The notes beneath the pieces were generated by a model. The model was not told the origin of the DNA. It made no database searches and worked only from the letters and a program-made list of their open reading frames with translations. Both the position numbers and the translations under genes were made by a program. Source: Thermotogaceae bacterium (GTDB taxonomy: Bacteria > Thermotogota > Thermotogae > B21-G9 > HyVt-16). From it: a DNA stretch of 33,811 bases. The stretch spans positions 1 through 33,811 of the forward strand of contig DQYP01000102.1 in the NCBI GenBank assembly GCA_011043375.1, in the 5' to 3' direction. Every line of letters starts with the position of its first letter. The first letter of the stretch is position 1. Positions 8,056-15,088 of the stretch are shown one piece after another.

Positions 8056-8093
8056 ATTCAAGTGAGGCATTCGATTTGGAAAGGATTTTTAAA

Positions 8094-8900
8094 TTGAAAA
8101 CAAGTGAATGGTTAATAAAATACAATATAAGGCTCAAGAAAAGCTTGGGTCAAAATTTCTTATCGGATAATCGAGTAGCGAGCAGGATACTTGAAAAACT
8201 CGATTTAAATAGTGATGATACCGTTATCGAAATAGGTGCGGGTGCGGGAACCCTTACCGAGGAACTTGCTAAAGTGGTTAAAAAAGTAATAACATACGAA
8301 GTAGATTCAAACTTAAAAACATTGTTAAGTGATAGACTAAAACCCTTCAAAAATGTTGAATTAAGATTCGAGGATTTTTTGAAGGCCAATCTTGAAGATC
8401 TGAAAAGTGATAGTTTATCCTACGTGGCAAATATACCCTATTTCATAACCTCTCCAATAATAGAGAAAATACTTCTTGAATCTCCAAAATTCAAATTCGC
8501 GGCTCTCATGGTGCAAAAGGAGCTTGCTGAGAGAATTATGGCAGTTCACGGCAGCAGAAAATTCGGTTCGATATCGTTCTTCGTGCAATATTTTTGCAAT
8601 GTTGAAAGGATTTTAAAGGTATCAAGATCCCATTTTATTCCCAATCCAGGAGTTGATTCAGTGGTGGTGAAATTAACACCTAAATATAGAGAGAATATTT
8701 CAGAGGATACAGTAGGATTGTTCAGATTCTCAAGAAGACTCTTTTCACAAAGGCGCAAAATGCTCAAGAATATCTTAAATTCCATGGGATACTCAAAGGA
8801 ACAGCTTGAATCACTTGATGGAATCATCGATTTAAAATTGCGACCTGAGCATTTATCTGTTGATCAAATAATAAGACTGTATCATCTTCTTATGAGGTGA
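8094..8900 (+). CDS. rsmA: 16S rRNA (adenine1518/1519-N6) dimethyltransferase, KsgA/RsmA
   Basis: RsmA dimethylates two adjacent adenines in helix 45 of 16S rRNA late in 30S assembly. The N-terminal LKKSLGQNFL (14-23) is the family hallmark, EIGAGAGTL (46-54) is the SAM-binding loop, and NIPYF (113-117) is the catalytic N-(I/L)-P-(Y/F) motif. The frame is open from 8028, but that would start within the terminator. TTG 8094, with AAGGA at 8081-8085 placed 8 nt upstream, gives MKTSEWLIKYNIRLKKSLGQNF, which agrees with the usual N-terminus (268 residues). TTG 8076 is a weaker alternative. The downstream regulator gene starts 5 nt after the stop, so the two are probably co-transcribed. Confidence 0.93.
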   Translation: MKTSEWLIKYNIRLKKSLGQNFLSDNRVASRILEKLDLNSDDTVIEIGAGAGTLTEELAKVVKKVITYEVDSNLKTLLSDRLKPFKNVELRFEDFLKANLEDLKSDSLSYVANIPYFITSPIIEKILLESPKFKFAALMVQKELAERIMAVHGSRKFGSISFFVQYFCNVERILKVSRSHFIPNPGVDSVVVKLTPKYRENISEDTVGLFRFSRRLFSQRRKMLKNILNSMGYSKEQLESLDGIIDLKLRPEHLSVDQIIRLYHLLMR

Positions 8901-8904
8901 AAGT

Positions 8905-10626
8905 GTGAAAAACGAGATGTACGATGAGCTCATAAAAAAAACCTTAAATTCTATAACTGAGGCGATAATAATAGTTGATAAGGACAGTAAAATCGTTTAC
9001 ATAAACCAATCAGCGTGCAATATCCTTGGGCTTTCCTCTGATAATGTTATTGGAAGAGAAGTTAATGGTACGATCCCAAACACAAGATTACACATAGTCC
9101 TGGAAACAGGCAAACCCGAGTACAACAGGATTCAAAAATTACACGACAATGTTATCATAACTTCCAGAATCCCAATACGTAATGAAATCGGAGAGGTCAT
9201 AGGTGCAGCTGCAGTGTTTAGAGACATAACCACGGTTCAGAAGCTCGCAGAAGAGGTTACAAACTTACGAGAGATTGAGGCCATGCTTTCGGCTATTATC
9301 GACTCAACCAACGATGCAATATCGGTGGCAGATTCTGAAGGAAAGGTAGTTCTTGTGAATAGAGCGTATACGAGGTTAACAGGTTTATCACCCAAGGAAG
9401 TTATTGGGAAATTAGCAACTATAGACATAGCTGAGGGTGAAAGTGTCCACATAAAAATTGCAAAAGATAAAAGACCAATATACGGTGTTAGAATGAAAGT
9501 GGGACCTTTGAAAAAAGAAGTATTGGTGAACGCATCACCGATTTTTGTCAACGGTGAATTTAAAGGAAGTGTTGGGGTAATACATGATGTTTCCGAAATG
9601 ATAAAACTTGTCGAAGAACTCGAAGACGCAAAGAGGATCATCAGAAAGATAAAAGCAAAGTACACTTTTCAAGATATAGTCGGTAAAAGCCCAAAGATGA
9701 TCGTAGCGATAGATCAAGCGAAAAAAGTTGCAAAAACTCCTGCTACAGTCTTATTACGTGGTGAAAGTGGAACTGGTAAGGAATTATTTGCACATGCAAT
9801 TCATAATGAAAGCGACAGAGCAAACGCACCGTTCATAAGTGTCAATTGTGCTGCCCTTCCCGAAACAATTCTTGAATCAGAGCTCTTTGGTTACGAAGAA
9901 GGTGCCTTTACAGGTGCGAAAAAAGGTGGAAAAATAGGGTTGATAGAGGAAGCAAATAATGGAACCCTCTTCTTAGATGAAATTGGGAAGATGAGTTTAA
10001 AAGTCCAATCAAAATTGTTGAGATTTCTACAGGATAGGGAAATATACAGGATCGGTGGGGTGAACCCAATAAAACTCGATGTTAGAATAATAGCAGCGAC
10101 CAACATGAATCTGGAAAAGATGGTTGAAAAAGGTGATTTCCTACTTGATCTTTATTACAGATTAAATGTTGTACCGATATTCATTCCACCACTCAGAGAG
10201 AGACTGGAGGATTTAGAAGAACTGGTACATGTCATAATAAGAAAACTCAACCAAGAGTTTGGAAGAATTGTGGAGGGTATAGATGAAGGTGCACTGGAAC
10301 TATTGAGAAAATATCATTGGCCAGGTAACGTAAGGGAACTGGAAAATGTTCTTGGACGAGCTATGATAAATATAGAATACGATGAAAAGAGGATAATGAA
10401 ACATCATATTCCACCGTTGACCTTCGAACAGGTGGATAAATTAATAGTTCAGGATTTGGATCTCAGTTCATTGAGGCTGAAAGATGTGATCGAAAATGCT
10501 GAAAAAGCCGCTATAAAGGCTGCATTGAAGGAAGCGAACGGTAACAGGGAGCGAGCAGCAAGAAGCCTTGGAATAAGTGTTAGAAATCTTTACTACAAAT
10601 TAAAAAAATATGGATTCATCGATTGA
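8905..10626 (+). CDS. PAS-PAS-AAA+-Fis sigma-54-type transcriptional activator
   Basis: This 573-residue regulator has two N-terminal PAS domains (about 8-112 and 128-235), an AAA+ sigma-54 activation domain (about 255-490) and a C-terminal Fis-type helix-turn-helix (RERAARSLGISVRNLYYKLKKYG, near 549-571). Walker A is GESGTGKE (about 286-293), the sigma-54 contact loop GAFTGA is intact (333-338), Walker B is LFLDEIG, and the arginine-finger and sensor regions look complete. There is no phospho-receiver domain, so activity is probably set by ligands or redox state at the PAS domains. It starts at GTG 8905, 7 nt after the GAGG at the end of rsmA. An intact GAFTGA implies that the host has RpoN. 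No -24/-12 promoter was identified here, so the targets are unknown. Confidence 0.9.
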   Translation: MKNEMYDELIKKTLNSITEAIIIVDKDSKIVYINQSACNILGLSSDNVIGREVNGTIPNTRLHIVLETGKPEYNRIQKLHDNVIITSRIPIRNEIGEVIGAAAVFRDITTVQKLAEEVTNLREIEAMLSAIIDSTNDAISVADSEGKVVLVNRAYTRLTGLSPKEVIGKLATIDIAEGESVHIKIAKDKRPIYGVRMKVGPLKKEVLVNASPIFVNGEFKGSVGVIHDVSEMIKLVEELEDAKRIIRKIKAKYTFQDIVGKSPKMIVAIDQAKKVAKTPATVLLRGESGTGKELFAHAIHNESDRANAPFISVNCAALPETILESELFGYEEGAFTGAKKGGKIGLIEEANNGTLFLDEIGKMSLKVQSKLLRFLQDREIYRIGGVNPIKLDVRIIAATNMNLEKMVEKGDFLLDLYYRLNVVPIFIPPLRERLEDLEELVHVIIRKLNQEFGRIVEGIDEGALELLRKYHWPGNVRELENVLGRAMINIEYDEKRIMKHHIPPLTFEQVDKLIVQDLDLSSLRLKDVIENAEKAAIKAALKEANGNRERAARSLGISVRNLYYKLKKYGFID

Positions 10627-10702
10627 TGAAGAAAGCAGGATGGATTCTTTTCTCAAATCTACAAATTCACATTTCAATTGTTGACAACTTCTCTATTAAT
10701 TA

Positions 10703-10731
10703 TTGACATAAAGATTTGAAAATGATAAAAT
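10703..10731 (+). promoter_or_regulatory. Strong promoter for the tRNA-infC unit
   Basis: TTGACA (10703-10708), a 17-bp spacer and TAAAAT (10726-10731) place transcription start a few bases before tRNA-Val at 10744. A second TTGACA lies 22 bp upstream (10681-10686) without a clear -10 box. Confidence 0.8.
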
Positions 10732-10743
10732 CCAATAGCGGAC

Positions 10744-10818
10744 GGGTGCGTAGCTCAGCGGGAGAGCGCTTCCTTCACACGGAAGAGGTCGCAGGTTCAA
10801 TCCCTGCCGCACCCACCA
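10744..10818 (+). tRNA. tRNA-Val (anticodon CAC)
   Basis: The cloverleaf is complete. The acceptor GGGTGCG pairs with CGCACCC, the D stem is GCTC/GAGC, and the anticodon stem CTTCC/GGAAG has loop TTCACAC, so the anticodon is CAC. The T stem is GCAGG/CCTGC with loop TTCAATC. CCA is encoded at 10816-10818. Confidence 0.96.
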
Positions 10819-10832
10819 GGGATGTGAGAGAT

Positions 10833-10908
10833 GGGCCGTTAGCTCAATAGGCAGAGCAACTGATTCTTAATCAGTAGGTTGCAGGTTCGATTCCTGCACG
10901 GCCCACCA
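10833..10908 (+). tRNA. tRNA-Lys (anticodon CTT)
   Basis: The acceptor GGGCCGT pairs with ACGGCCC, the D stem is GCTC/GAGC, and the anticodon stem ACTGA/TCAGT has loop TTCTTAA, giving anticodon CTT. The T stem is GCAGG/CCTGC. CCA is encoded. It follows tRNA-Val by 14 nt, so both come from one precursor. Confidence 0.96.
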
Positions 10909-10910
10909 GG

Positions 10911-11033
10911 GCTTTGTAAGTGATTAAACAAAGCAGAAGCCACCCGGCTTCTCACCTTGGAAGTAATGTTTAACTCCAAGGTTAATATTGGTGGTTGAAT
11001 ATGAGCGGGTGGTTTTCACCTGCTTTATTTTTA
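10911..11033 (+). promoter_or_regulatory. Structured infC leader with terminator and competing pairing
   Basis: Four elements can be drawn. GCTTTGT (10911-10917) pairs with ACAAAGC (10928-10934). GAAGCC (10936-10941) pairs with GGCTTC (10946-10951) around loop ACCC. ACCTTGGA (10954-10961) pairs with TCCAAGGT (10975-10982). GCGGGTG (11005-11011) pairs with CACCTGC (11017-11023) before a T-rich run, making a terminator. AAGCCACCCG (10937-10946) can instead pair with CGGGTGGTTT (11006-11015), which would break both the second hairpin and the terminator. This resembles the L20-responsive infC leaders known from Firmicutes. L20 or another ribosomal signal could control read-through into infC-rpmI-rplT. 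The structures are seen in the sequence; the effector is inferred. Confidence 0.65.
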
Positions 11034-11052
11034 TAGAAAAGGGGTTGATACA

Positions 11053-11574
11053 ATTAAAGAATTGGATCTCAAGAAAAATGAGGAAATTAGGGCTTACAAA
11101 GTGAGATTGATCGATGAAAACGGCAAACAACTTGGAATAGTTCCAACCAGCAAAGCTTTAGATATTGCAAGAGAAAAGGGATTGGATCTTGTTCTGGTTT
11201 CACCTAACACAGATCCACCAGTTGCAAGGATCATGGATTATGGAAAATATAAATATGAGATTACCAAAAAAGCAAAGGATGCACGACACAAACAGAAAAA
11301 AACACAATTGAAACAGATGAAATTCAGACCTAAAATAGACGTTCACGATTATCAAACCAAACTAAAACATCTGAGAAGATTTTTGGAAAAAGGTCACAAG
11401 GTTAGGGTTACAATAATGTTCAAAGGAAGAGAAATGTCATTTACTGACAAAGGAAAGGAAATTTTGGAGAAGATCGCTGACGATCTCCAAGATATAGCTG
11501 TGGTTGAAGGTAAGCCAAGATTAGAGGGCAGAGATATGTGGTTGAATTTACGTCCAAAAGATTCGAGGAATTGA
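11053..11574 (+). CDS. infC: Translation initiation factor IF-3 (ATT start)
   Basis: IF-3 binds the 30S subunit and checks the start codon-initiator tRNA pairing. The protein has the usual N-domain (EEIRAYKVRLIDENGKQLGIV), a basic linker rich in Lys, and the C-domain (KFRPKIDVHDYQTKLKHLRRFLEKGHKVRV..FKGREM). The first in-frame TTG (11062) is 17 nt from the ribosome binding site. ATT 11053 is 8 nt after GGGG (11041-11044) and yields an N-terminus of typical length (173 residues). A rare AUU-type start is a well-known feature of infC in E. coli, where IF-3 represses its own translation. The gene heads the conserved infC-rpmI-rplT operon and lies behind a transcriptional attenuator. Confidence 0.95.
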   Translation: MKELDLKKNEEIRAYKVRLIDENGKQLGIVPTSKALDIAREKGLDLVLVSPNTDPPVARIMDYGKYKYEITKKAKDARHKQKKTQLKQMKFRPKIDVHDYQTKLKHLRRFLEKGHKVRVTIMFKGREMSFTDKGKEILEKIADDLQDIAVVEGKPRLEGRDMWLNLRPKDSRN

Positions 11575-11595
11575 ACAAATGGGGAGGTAAGTAAT

Positions 11596-11796
11596 ATGGC
11601 GAAGTTGAAAATGAAAACTAAAAAAAGTGCAAAAAAACGTTTTAAAATCACTGGTAGTGGTAAGATAATGAAGAATCATTCTGGAAGACACCATTTCAAC
11701 GAGAAGAAGCGTAACAACAGAAAGAGACATTTGAGACATAAAGGGCTTGTAAGTGATGCTGACAAGAAGAGAATCAAGAGAATGCTCGGAATATAA
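11596..11796 (+). CDS. rpmI: 50S ribosomal protein L35
   Basis: This 66-residue, strongly basic protein has the L35 pattern MAKLKMKTKKSAKKRFKITG at the start, the GRHHF segment, and an ADKKRIKRMLGI end. GGGGAGGT precedes ATG 11596. It lies 21 nt after infC and 28 nt before rplT, the standard order, and should be made in step with L20 for 50S assembly. Confidence 0.98.
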   Translation: MAKLKMKTKKSAKKRFKITGSGKIMKNHSGRHHFNEKKRNNRKRHLRHKGLVSDADKKRIKRMLGI

Positions 11797-11824
11797 GTTG
11801 AAACAATAGTTAGGAGGGGTTACG

Positions 11825-12202
11825 ATGAGAGTAAAGCGAGCGGTAAACGCCAAGAAAAAAAGAAGAAAATTTTTAAAAGCGGCAAAGGGATACAGAGGAG
11901 CTTTAAGCAGGAGATACAAGTTGGCCAAGCAGCAATATTATAGATCTGGTGAATATGCATATGAGGGTAGAAAGCAAAAAAAGAGAAATTTCAGAAAACT
12001 TTGGATAACGAGAATAAATGCGCTTGCTAGACAAAATGGTTTGAAATACAGTCAATTCATACATGGTCTTAAATTATCGGGAGTTACTATAAACAGAAAG
12101 ATGTTGGCTGATTTAGCTGTGAATGACCCATCCACTTTTTCAAAATATGTTGAAATAGCAAAAGAGGCTCTACAAACTGAAGGATCAGCTGTTCAAAATT
12201 AA
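11825..12202 (+). CDS. rplT: 50S ribosomal protein L20
   Basis: L20 is an early 23S rRNA assembly protein and in several bacteria also represses its own operon. The 125-residue sequence shows the basic N-terminal extension (about 1-60), with KGYRGALSRRYKLAKQQ and YAYEGRKQKKRNFRKLWITR, followed by the globular RNA-binding domain with INALARQNGLKYSQFIHGL. AGGAGGGGT precedes ATG 11825. It may act on the leader at 10911-11033. A terminator follows. Confidence 0.98.
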   Translation: MRVKRAVNAKKKRRKFLKAAKGYRGALSRRYKLAKQQYYRSGEYAYEGRKQKKRNFRKLWITRINALARQNGLKYSQFIHGLKLSGVTINRKMLADLAVNDPSTFSKYVEIAKEALQTEGSAVQN

Positions 12203-12217
12203 AGACGTCAAAAAGCA

Positions 12218-12249
12218 AAAAGCCCCATCTAAAAATAGATGGGGCTTTT
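12218..12249. terminator. Bidirectional terminator between converging operons
   Basis: AAAAGCCCCATCTA (12218-12231) pairs with TAGATGGGGCTTTT (12236-12249), a perfect 14-bp stem with a 4-nt loop. T-rich DNA follows on each strand (TTTTATATAT on +, TTTTTGCTTTT on -), so it can end both rplT and the converging solute-binding protein gene. Confidence 0.92.
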
Positions 12250-12273
12250 ATATATATTTCTTTGATAGTTACT

Positions 12274-13536
12274 TCACTCTTCGGATAATATTCTTTTAAT
12301 TTCCTTTTCAGCCCACTCGAGCGCTTCTTCAACTGTCATCTTCTGGTGTAAAGCATTGGACACAGCGGTTGATACAGCACCTCTTATTTCGTTCCACTGG
12401 GCTGGTTTAGGATCTATACTTCCATATGGGATCTGCTCAACTGGTACGGCAAGTAAAGGTGAATTTTTAACGAAGCTTTTCCATGCTTTTGTTTCAAGAG
12501 CGCTCTTTCTCACAGGCATGTAACCTGTCTTTATAGCCCAGAATGTTGTTATATCTTGACTGACCAAGAATTTCATAAATTTCCACGCTGCTTTCTTTTC
12601 CTCCAGTTTTGCAGTGGAAAACATCACAACATCAGTTCCAGCAAATGGAGGAGCATATGTTTTCCATTTTGGTATAGGTGCCCAAGTCCAAGCATGCTTA
12701 CCTTTACATGCACTCTCGACGTAAGGCATTCCGGCTGTACTACCAAAGTATATCGCAACCTTTCCATCACCAAATGGGCCACTCAGATATCCACCTTGCA
12801 TATAGGCTGCTTTATACTTGTGGACGAGGTCGACCATTAATTGTAATGCTTCTTTTGCTTCTGGGCTGTTCACAGTCACTTCACCGGTCTTTTCATCGTA
12901 GATTTTCCCACCATTTGCTCTCAAGAAAATTTGAAATGTATCAACGGTTGGCCTTATACCCAATCCATATTGGTCAACAGTTCCATCTCCATCGAAATCC
13001 TGTGTAAGTATCTTAGCAACTTCTATCAATTCGTCCATGGTCTTGGGTATCTCCAATCCTTCGAGATCCAATGCGTCTGTGTTTATAAACATCAAATAGG
13101 TACTCTTGTTGAATGGCAATGCATAGACTTTGTCATCCCAAGTTACCATTTTTCTGAATGGTTCAAAGATGTCCTCCCATTCTTCTTTTGAAAAACCGAT
13201 CAGTGGATCGTTGATATAAGGAGTAAGATCCTCTATATATCCACCTTTCAAAAGTTTAGAAGTCCAATTCGAATAAGATTGAGATAAAACCGGCAATGTA
13301 CCTCCTTGAGCGCTTGCAAGTAACTTCTGCAATAAAGCACTGTAATTTCCTACATAAACTGCCTTTACTTCAATATCTGGATTAAGCGAATTGAATGACT
13401 CGACGATCTGTTTAAGTGCTTCACCATGACCACCACCCATGGCATGCCAAAATTCAATGGTCAATTTCTGAGAGTACAAAGTTGTTAACAACAAAAAACT
13501 AAACAACACAACGATACCAATGAGCACTTTTTTCAT
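12274..13536 (-). CDS. ABC solute-binding protein, family 1 (UgpB/sugar type)
   Basis: This is an exported binding protein of the family 1 sugar group, 420 residues long, with a signal peptide at about 1-22 (MKKVLIGIVVLFSFLLLTTL core). LTIEFWHAMGGGHGEALKQIVESFN and the GGYIEDLTPYI segment resemble glycerol-3-phosphate/oligosaccharide binders of the UgpB type. A DFDGDGTVDQYG loop (about 180-191) matches the calcium-binding loop seen in many members. No permease or ATPase gene is near. It starts 3 nt after the coaE stop and takes its ribosome binding site (GGGGGG) from the coaE end, so it looks like the last cistron of a housekeeping operon. It probably uses membrane subunits encoded elsewhere. 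The ligand is unknown. Confidence 0.88.
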   Translation of the reverse strand: MKKVLIGIVVLFSFLLLTTLYSQKLTIEFWHAMGGGHGEALKQIVESFNSLNPDIEVKAVYVGNYSALLQKLLASAQGGTLPVLSQSYSNWTSKLLKGGYIEDLTPYINDPLIGFSKEEWEDIFEPFRKMVTWDDKVYALPFNKSTYLMFINTDALDLEGLEIPKTMDELIEVAKILTQDFDGDGTVDQYGLGIRPTVDTFQIFLRANGGKIYDEKTGEVTVNSPEAKEALQLMVDLVHKYKAAYMQGGYLSGPFGDGKVAIYFGSTAGMPYVESACKGKHAWTWAPIPKWKTYAPPFAGTDVVMFSTAKLEEKKAAWKFMKFLVSQDITTFWAIKTGYMPVRKSALETKAWKSFVKNSPLLAVPVEQIPYGSIDPKPAQWNEIRGAVSTAVSNALHQKMTVEEALEWAEKEIKRILSEE

Positions 13537-13539
13537 TTT

Positions 13540-14142
13540 TTATTCCCCCCTTCGCAATTGATAGTTATTCAAGATTTCTACCAGCCTTCCAGCCTGCTTC
13601 AGGGTATGATCCATATTTTTGGAAGCATCTATGATGTAATCCGCAACTTTGAGTTTTTCCTCTCTTTCCATTTGTGAATCGATTATTTTCAACGCTAATG
13701 AACTCGAAATATTGTTTCGCTTGACGAGTCTCTCTATCTGTATATCCTTTGGGACATCCACAACCACCACAAAATCAAACCTTTCTATCAATCCCAATTC
13801 TGGAATTAAGGCACCATCCACCACTATTATATCCTTTTTATCCTTCAATTCCTCGATTTTTCTCCACAACAATTTTATCATTTCGGGGTGAACCACTTCA
13901 TTGAGCTTTTTAAGGGCTTTTTGTGAATTGAAAACGATATTTCTCAACTTTCCTCTATCGATTTGATCACCATTCAAGATTTTCTCACCAAAGATGTTTA
14001 CAAGCTTCTTCTTCACAGCTTCTAACTCCAAGGTCTCGTGCCCCACTTTATCCAGATCTATGACAGTTATACCATGTTTTCTCAAAAAATTCGCGACTGT
14101 GCTTTTACCAGAACCAGCACCACCAGTCAAAGCTACTAACAA
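13540..14142 (-). CDS. coaE: Dephospho-CoA kinase
   Basis: CoaE carries out the last step of coenzyme A synthesis, phosphorylating the 3'-hydroxyl of dephospho-CoA. The P-loop is GGAGSGKST (7-15), VIDLDKVGHE (26-35) is the usual substrate-side motif, and the NEVVHPEM and KVADYIIDAS segments are typical of the family. The length of 200 residues is normal. The start is TTG 14142; no ATG or GTG in frame gives a proper N-terminus. AGGAGATGAG at the end of the upstream radical SAM gene acts as the ribosome binding site. The adjacent genes include nadD, so two cofactor-synthesis steps share this operon. Confidence 0.94.
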   Translation of the reverse strand: MLVALTGGAGSGKSTVANFLRKHGITVIDLDKVGHETLELEAVKKKLVNIFGEKILNGDQIDRGKLRNIVFNSQKALKKLNEVVHPEMIKLLWRKIEELKDKKDIIVVDGALIPELGLIERFDFVVVVDVPKDIQIERLVKRNNISSSLALKIIDSQMEREEKLKVADYIIDASKNMDHTLKQAGRLVEILNNYQLRRGE

Positions 14143-14149
14143 GATATAC

Positions 14150-15088
14150 TCATCTCCTGAACAGATTTGAAAAACTCAGAAGATCCTTTCTTCTCAGCAT
14201 TTCCACATAAGGAACGTTATAGATGATCCCATTTGGAGATTCATTGTAAAAAGGTCTATTGCAAAAATCACATCCACTTGTTAGAAAGGCATTTATCAGA
14301 TCATCAGAAAAATTCGTTTTGAACATCTTTATTTTCTCGCCCTCATAGAGTATCCTATCTCGTTCAATATTTTTCTCAAATACCAAAAACCTTGCAAGTT
14401 GTATCTTTCTATAGGATTCCACCGAAGGTCTTGAATAGTCCGCCATTTTCGTGCCCTTTATCGGAGTGAACGCAAAAAGAGCAACTTTGACATTCATTTC
14501 TTTCATTTCATACAGGAAATTCACAGCTTGTCTCTCCGTTTCACCAAGACCGATTATCAAATGTGTAGACACTCTGTTTGGAAAATGTAATGCAACTGTT
14601 TTTATCAACTCGATATGCCTTTTCCATGAGCCACCCTTGACAACTTCAAATAGTTCTTTGGTAGCCGCATCTACAGCTATACCGATCCTCTCTATACCAA
14701 GATTGAAATAATTTGTCACTTCTTCGAAGCTCTTTGGCCTAACTGAAATGGATATCGGAATACCAAACTTTTTGAATATCCTGATTACTTCCAGTAGATG
14801 TTCTTCATAATTCACACTTGAAACAACTTGAAAACAGATGCGTTTAACAGTGTCTTTTTTTAACAATATCTCTAATCTTTTCTCCACAAGATCCATCGGA
14901 AATTCTGGCCATGTAACCCTTGAGAGTTTCAAAATATCAGCTTTGGAATTCCTCGCATGGGTGCAAAATTTGCAGTCGTATATACAACGCCCTCCAAGCA
15001 CGAAATAAAGGGTTGGAAGTGGTTTTCTGAATTTAAAATTCACCAGTCCCAACTTCGACGCTGTTGCAAAGGAAACCCCTATGTTCAT
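14150..15088 (-). CDS. Radical SAM protein with C-terminal CxxC, function unknown
   Basis: This cytoplasmic radical SAM enzyme has a CIYDCKFC cluster motif (CX3CX2C, about residues 35-42), followed by the expected barrel segments (ICFQVVSS, IGIAVDAATKELF, STHLIIGLGET). Near the C-terminus, GCDFCNRPFYNE adds two Cys (about 273 and 276) that could bind a second iron-sulfur cluster. The overall layout recalls biotin-synthase-like proteins, including the two-protein lipoyl synthases described in archaea and some bacteria. That identity is only a suggestion. ATG 15088 has GGAG 8 nt upstream and overlaps the dus stop as TGATG. Its operon neighbours (dus, coaE, nadD) suggest RNA modification or cofactor chemistry. 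Confidence 0.8.
   Translation of the reverse strand: MNIGVSFATASKLGLVNFKFRKPLPTLYFVLGGRCIYDCKFCTHARNSKADILKLSRVTWPEFPMDLVEKRLEILLKKDTVKRICFQVVSSVNYEEHLLEVIRIFKKFGIPISISVRPKSFEEVTNYFNLGIERIGIAVDAATKELFEVVKGGSWKRHIELIKTVALHFPNRVSTHLIIGLGETERQAVNFLYEMKEMNVKVALFAFTPIKGTKMADYSRPSVESYRKIQLARFLVFEKNIERDRILYEGEKIKMFKTNFSDDLINAFLTSGCDFCNRPFYNESPNGIIYNVPYVEMLRRKDLLSFSNLFRR

Noticed and set aside
9237..9665. A 142-codon minus-strand frame inside the PAS regulator gene.
   Set aside because: It lies opposite a gene with intact domains, has Ser/Thr/Ile-rich shadow composition and no supporting context.
10681..10709. A second, upstream tRNA promoter at TTGACA 10681-10686.
   Set aside because: No acceptable -10 box lies 16-18 bp downstream; the candidate TGACAT matches only three of six consensus bases.
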